Shown here one piece after another: positions 38,527 through 41,673 of a stretch of 41,673 nucleotides of DNA. Numbering within the stretch: the first letter of the stretch is position 1; each line of letters starts with the position of its first letter. Source of the stretch: Ramicandelaber brevisporus (taxonomy: Eukaryota > Kickxellomycota > Ramicandelaberales > Ramicandelaberaceae); contig MU602671.1 of assembly GCA_025201865.1 (NCBI GenBank), positions 4,146-45,818 of the forward strand. Reading direction: 5' to 3'. The position numbers were made by a program, and so were the translations under genes. Under the pieces are notes generated by a model, which saw only the letters and a list, made by a program, of their open reading frames with translations, was not told the origin of the DNA and searched no databases.

Positions 38527-39293
38527 AGACCCAAGAATGTTTTTACATGAACAACAATCCAACGCCACACTACAACGCATACAACTTGATAAGATAGATG
38601 AGTAAATGTGAGAAGCCGAGAATAGGTTGTTGATGCAGGGTTCGACAGGCGCCTTCCAAGTGAAATCAGCTGTTTAAGCAACAGAGCAATCACTGTGGTT
38701 TGTAGCGCGACCACACCAATAAGCTCTAGAATGAGTAGCATGTACTGATATGGAGTCTTTAGAGATGGACCATCATCAGTCAAGTAGCGAGACCAAGTGA
38801 GTGGCGCAATCAGCCATTGGATACCAATCAATAGGAGCTTCCATGTACGCTGAATATAATCTACAATGGGCGATGCTGATTTAAACTGTGTTGGTTGAAC
38901 AATAGTTTGTTGCTGTTGTTGTTTCTGCTGCTGTTGTTTCTGCTGCTGCTGCTGCTGCTGTTGTTGTTGTTGTTGTTGTTGTTGCTGCTGGGATGGTGGT
39001 GATGGTGGTGGTAAGTTTGACTGTTCAACTTCTTCTGGAGTAATAACGCGTTCACTGACCAAGAATGCTAATGGATGAATGCCTGACCGAGTGACCATTG
39101 ATACAATACGTCTCATGTGTTCAGACGGCCGAACTCGCCTCACATAGTCTACATGGACTACACTGTCGGTTGATGCTTGTTGCAGTGTAAGAATTGTTGG
39201 AGGTGCAACCTCAAGGAAGAGTGGCTGTCTTGAGGGATTCAGTAGTCTCCACACTGCACTTGCAGAGCTTGTGATGATATCATTTGCTGATGC

Positions 39294-39334
<41 letters not shown>

Positions 39335-41159
39335 CCGCTGCCGATGCTGATGTGACTGATACTGCTGAACGGTTGACTGCACTGTTTGACCCAAGTTGAG
39401 AGCCAGTTGCTGTGATAGACAAATACATTGCAGATGATGGCAGTCGAGATGGACCATATGTTGCAGCCACAATGATAACAGATGCAATCAGTGTCGATGT
39501 GCTGAGGAGCCTAAATTTACGGAAGAACCTACGAACAAGTGCTGTCATGCGCGAAAGGTACTCAGTCAATGTTTCATGTTCAGATATTTGCATCCGAGAT
39601 ACAATGTCGCCTAAAGAACGTGGAACAACGGATACAAGATACTCATGGAGTGTAACTTCGCTGCTGGCCTGCTGCTGCTGTGTACCGCTGTGTTGATGAT
39701 GACGATGATGATGATGATGATCGGAATACATTGCATCGGTGTCGGTTTCAGTGGTAGACTGTCGGCGTTGCTGGCGAATAGCCTGATGTTCATAGTCAAT
39801 CATCTCTAATCTTCTAACATCAAATGACAATAGAGTAACAAAGAATGTAATTTGCACCACAAAATCAACAATGAATGCGACGGAAGCTGCGGCGCAAAAT
39901 TCTCTGACGACTCTCAATCCAAATACAATGCCATTTGATAAAATAAACAAATGAGTCAAAAGAGAGACAACCATGCCAGGTCCAACCCACTGCATGGCTC
40001 TTCCAATACGCTCTCTAACTGGCAAGTCATATGGAGTTGATACCACCGCTCGTGCAATGGCCAGCATATTTTCAAGATATACTGCAAACAATGCGAATGG
40101 AACAACCTCCCATGGCACAAGATACAGTGTTGATCCAAGCAGATTCATTACAGCAGAGGTGATCAAGAGACTGGCCACAAGAGATGCCACGCCAGACATT
40201 GCCAATCCATATCTAGTACGAACTAAATTTAACTTTCTGACATAGGTGGATGAGTATAGTAGGAATAGAATCATTGACCCAAACAGTATTAGTCTCTCCA
40301 TTGGAAACATCCGTCGTCCCTCCTCAACCAACAATCTCAACACGGGATGGCGCTGATTATCAGGAGATTTCGATTCAAGCACAATCTGGGGGCCGCTAAC
40401 GTCCGTGTTACATTGTAAAATGGCACCATCGATTAAACCACGCCATATCCTAGTGATCCTACCGTCTGATGAGGATAGGACTGGACGTGCTCCAAGCAGG
40501 TATCCAAACACTGATGTTGAGAAGAAATGCTGTGCTCTATCAAACATTCGACCAATCAAATGTCGATGTCGCATCCGGTCGAGAATGTCATCATCCGTGA
40601 AGCGCTCCTCAAGGGCAAACGCCAGTCTAACAATCGATACTCCGCGCTTCTCATCGAATCGAACCATCTCATCCATGGGTAACGGGACTCCATACTGAGA
40701 CGATGAAGACAGCACAGGAGACTGCACAAAACACTCATCTTTCTCGGTCGGCCGGAAACAAATGTCGCTCAATCGAGGAATCACTGAATTCTGGATACAT
40801 GTGGCTGCATTCAATGGATCGTTGCCTGATAATTCAAGTGCCTGCCATACAACCATCCGCGAAGGCACTGTGTTGTTGCTGCGGTGAGTTGAGCGAGCAA
40901 GTCGGTCGTAAAAGCGCCACTCGGAAAGTCGCGTGCTGACTGATGAACTCATGCTGGATGACACTGAGTCTGGCTGTCTGTAATGCTGCTGCTGCTGATA
41001 GATGAACGACCATAGCGGAGGCAGTAGCAGCGTCGCAAATGTGATCAACGATACAATCAAAATGGACACTCGGTTTGCAGCGCAGAATCGACCGTGCAAA
41101 TAAAAAATGCATTCAAGCCGTTGCTGAACTGCATCTCGCAGGCGACCAAGCACTCCCAT
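38418..41159 (-). CDS. SCAP: SCAP homologue, N-terminal membrane part with sterol-sensing domain
   Basis: 913 codons from MGVLGRLRDAVQQRLECIFY (ATG at 41159; codons further up are A/T-rich leader) to a premature stop. SCAP escorts SREBP from ER to Golgi and senses sterol. TM1 is at about 32-54. A luminal loop with conserved cysteines follows. The sterol-sensing domain spans about 292-448: LYSSTYVRKLNLVRTRYGLA, PWEVVPFALFAVYLENMLAI, VVSTPYDLPVRERIG and FFVTLLSFDVRRLEM. The last ends in RRLEMIDY, where mammalian SCAP has the COPII-binding RRMELADL. Further helices lie at about 551-570, 810-835 and 854-876. Between the first two is a loop with long Ser and Gln runs. With one duplication copy removed the full protein is 1935 residues (human SCAP ~1280), the excess being low complexity. 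NPC1 or HMG-CoA reductase are less likely because of the downstream WD repeats. Confidence 0.88.
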
Positions 41160-41495
41160 CGCTACAAGATGCGTTTTACTGTGCCCGTCTGTATGTAAAT
41201 ATATAATATATGCCGATCTGCCGCAGAGGAAGCAAATGAAAGAGAATCTGGAAGTCGATGCAGACGGTGCTTTCGAGAAAGTTGTTGGTCGACGAGCTTT
41301 CTTCGTTCTTGCTTTCTTTCTTTCTTTTCTTTTCTTTTCTTTTTTTTTATGCGGGCCGGCCACCGAGAGTTCCAGCAGGCTTTTTGATTGACATTGGATT
41401 TGCCTGCCGAGCCTCGAAGAGAGTGAACAACAAACAAACTCGCTCAAAAAAAACAAACCAAAAAGGAAACGCACGCTAATAACAACAGGTGCAGT
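41160..41495. promoter_or_regulatory. Divergent promoter, SCAP homologue / Sld2-like gene
   Basis: 336 bp between divergent start codons. There is a T/C-rich run with (TTTTC)n at about 41312-41348 (A/G-rich in the SCAP leader sense), an ATTGG pentamer at about 41391-41395 (an inverted CCAAT), and an A-rich CAAACAAAC stretch before the plus-strand ATG. No ORF of note. Confidence 0.4.
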
Positions 41496-41673
41496 ATGAC
41501 CACCACGACTGCTCTGCCAGGCAGTAGCGAGTATGAACGAGTACGACGAAAGCTGAAAGAGTTTGAGACTGGCTTTAGAGCCGAACACGGTCGAGATCCG
41601 TCCAAGGATGATCTTCGCAAGCTCCCACAGATTGCGCAGCTATACAAGGCATATCACAGGATGAAGGCCAATG
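41496..41673 (+). CDS. SLD2: Sld2/RecQL4-type replication initiation protein, N-terminal start only
   Basis: 59 codons from ATG at 41496 to the window edge, open throughout. After MTTTTALPGSSEYERVRR comes KLKEFETGFRAEHGRDPSKD and then DLRKLPQIAQLYKAYHRMKA. This is the homeodomain-like N-terminal module shared by Sld2/DRC1 and RecQL4: Lys-Trp/Phe-Glu helix, then G-R-x-P-S-K-x-D, then I-A-x-L-Y-K-x-Y. Sld2 is phosphorylated by S-CDK and bridges Dpb11 to the CMG helicase at origins. Whether a helicase domain follows (RecQL4) cannot be seen. Confidence 0.65.
   Translation, partial: MTTTTALPGSSEYERVRRKLKEFETGFRAEHGRDPSKDDLRKLPQIAQLYKAYHRMKAN

Overview
The window is a gene-dense stretch of nuclear DNA from a fungus. 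The evidence is a set of fungal-type proteins: a DUF3712 secreted protein, an SPX-SLC13 phosphate transporter, a MAM3/CNNM protein, a TRM140-type tRNA methyltransferase, an LSB6-type PI 4-kinase, a SCAP homologue and an Sld2-like start. Almost every gene is a single exon. Only one spliceosomal intron could be supported. Intergenic gaps are short, and CAG/CAA, Ser, Thr and Ala homopolymer tracts are common in coding and leader sequence. This style fits an early-diverging lineage such as Kickxellomycotina, but that placement is inference. I see no virus, transposon, CRISPR array, rRNA or tRNA.

Layout. 1-855 (+): end of an LRR/F-box-like protein, cut by the window edge. 1036-2661 (-): secreted serine beta-lactamase-like hydrolase, divergent from a small secreted CAP protein at 3513-4028 (+). 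4029-5475: gene-poor. 5476-6807 (-): mucin-like single-pass surface protein. 7320-9844 (-): glucosidase II beta subunit with one intron and a C-terminal HDEL, head to head with an NME6-like nucleoside diphosphate kinase at 10552-11073 (+). Between these two lies a 10-N gap flanked by two identical 586-bp copies, almost certainly an unmerged contig overlap. 11172-12527 (-): DUF3712 protein. 13024-15318 (-): PH-domain protein. 16002-16928 (+): TRM140/METTL2-type methyltransferase. 17118-20177 (-): C2H2 zinc-finger protein rich in Gln. 21736-21957 (+): candidate 73-residue protein. 22153-24936 (+): M1 aminopeptidase. 25009-27870 (-): type II PI 4-kinase. 27963-31370 (-): SPX phosphate transporter. 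31789-33795 (-): MAM3/CNNM. 34074-34913 (-): short-chain dehydrogenase. 35257-41159 (-): SCAP homologue split into two frames by a 95-bp tandem duplication. 41496-41673 (+): start of an Sld2/RecQL4-type replication protein.

Most neighbours look functionally independent. Loose themes are the secretory pathway and cell surface (glucosidase II beta, SCAP, CAP, mucin, DUF3712) and membrane lipid and ion homeostasis (PI4K, SCAP, SPX transporter, MAM3). The two strongest signals are structural: the 95-bp exact duplication, whose removal restores a 1935-codon SCAP frame, and an 8 x 10-bp helically phased TTGG repeat in the promoter between the PH-domain and TRM140-like genes. No clearly new multi-gene system was found.
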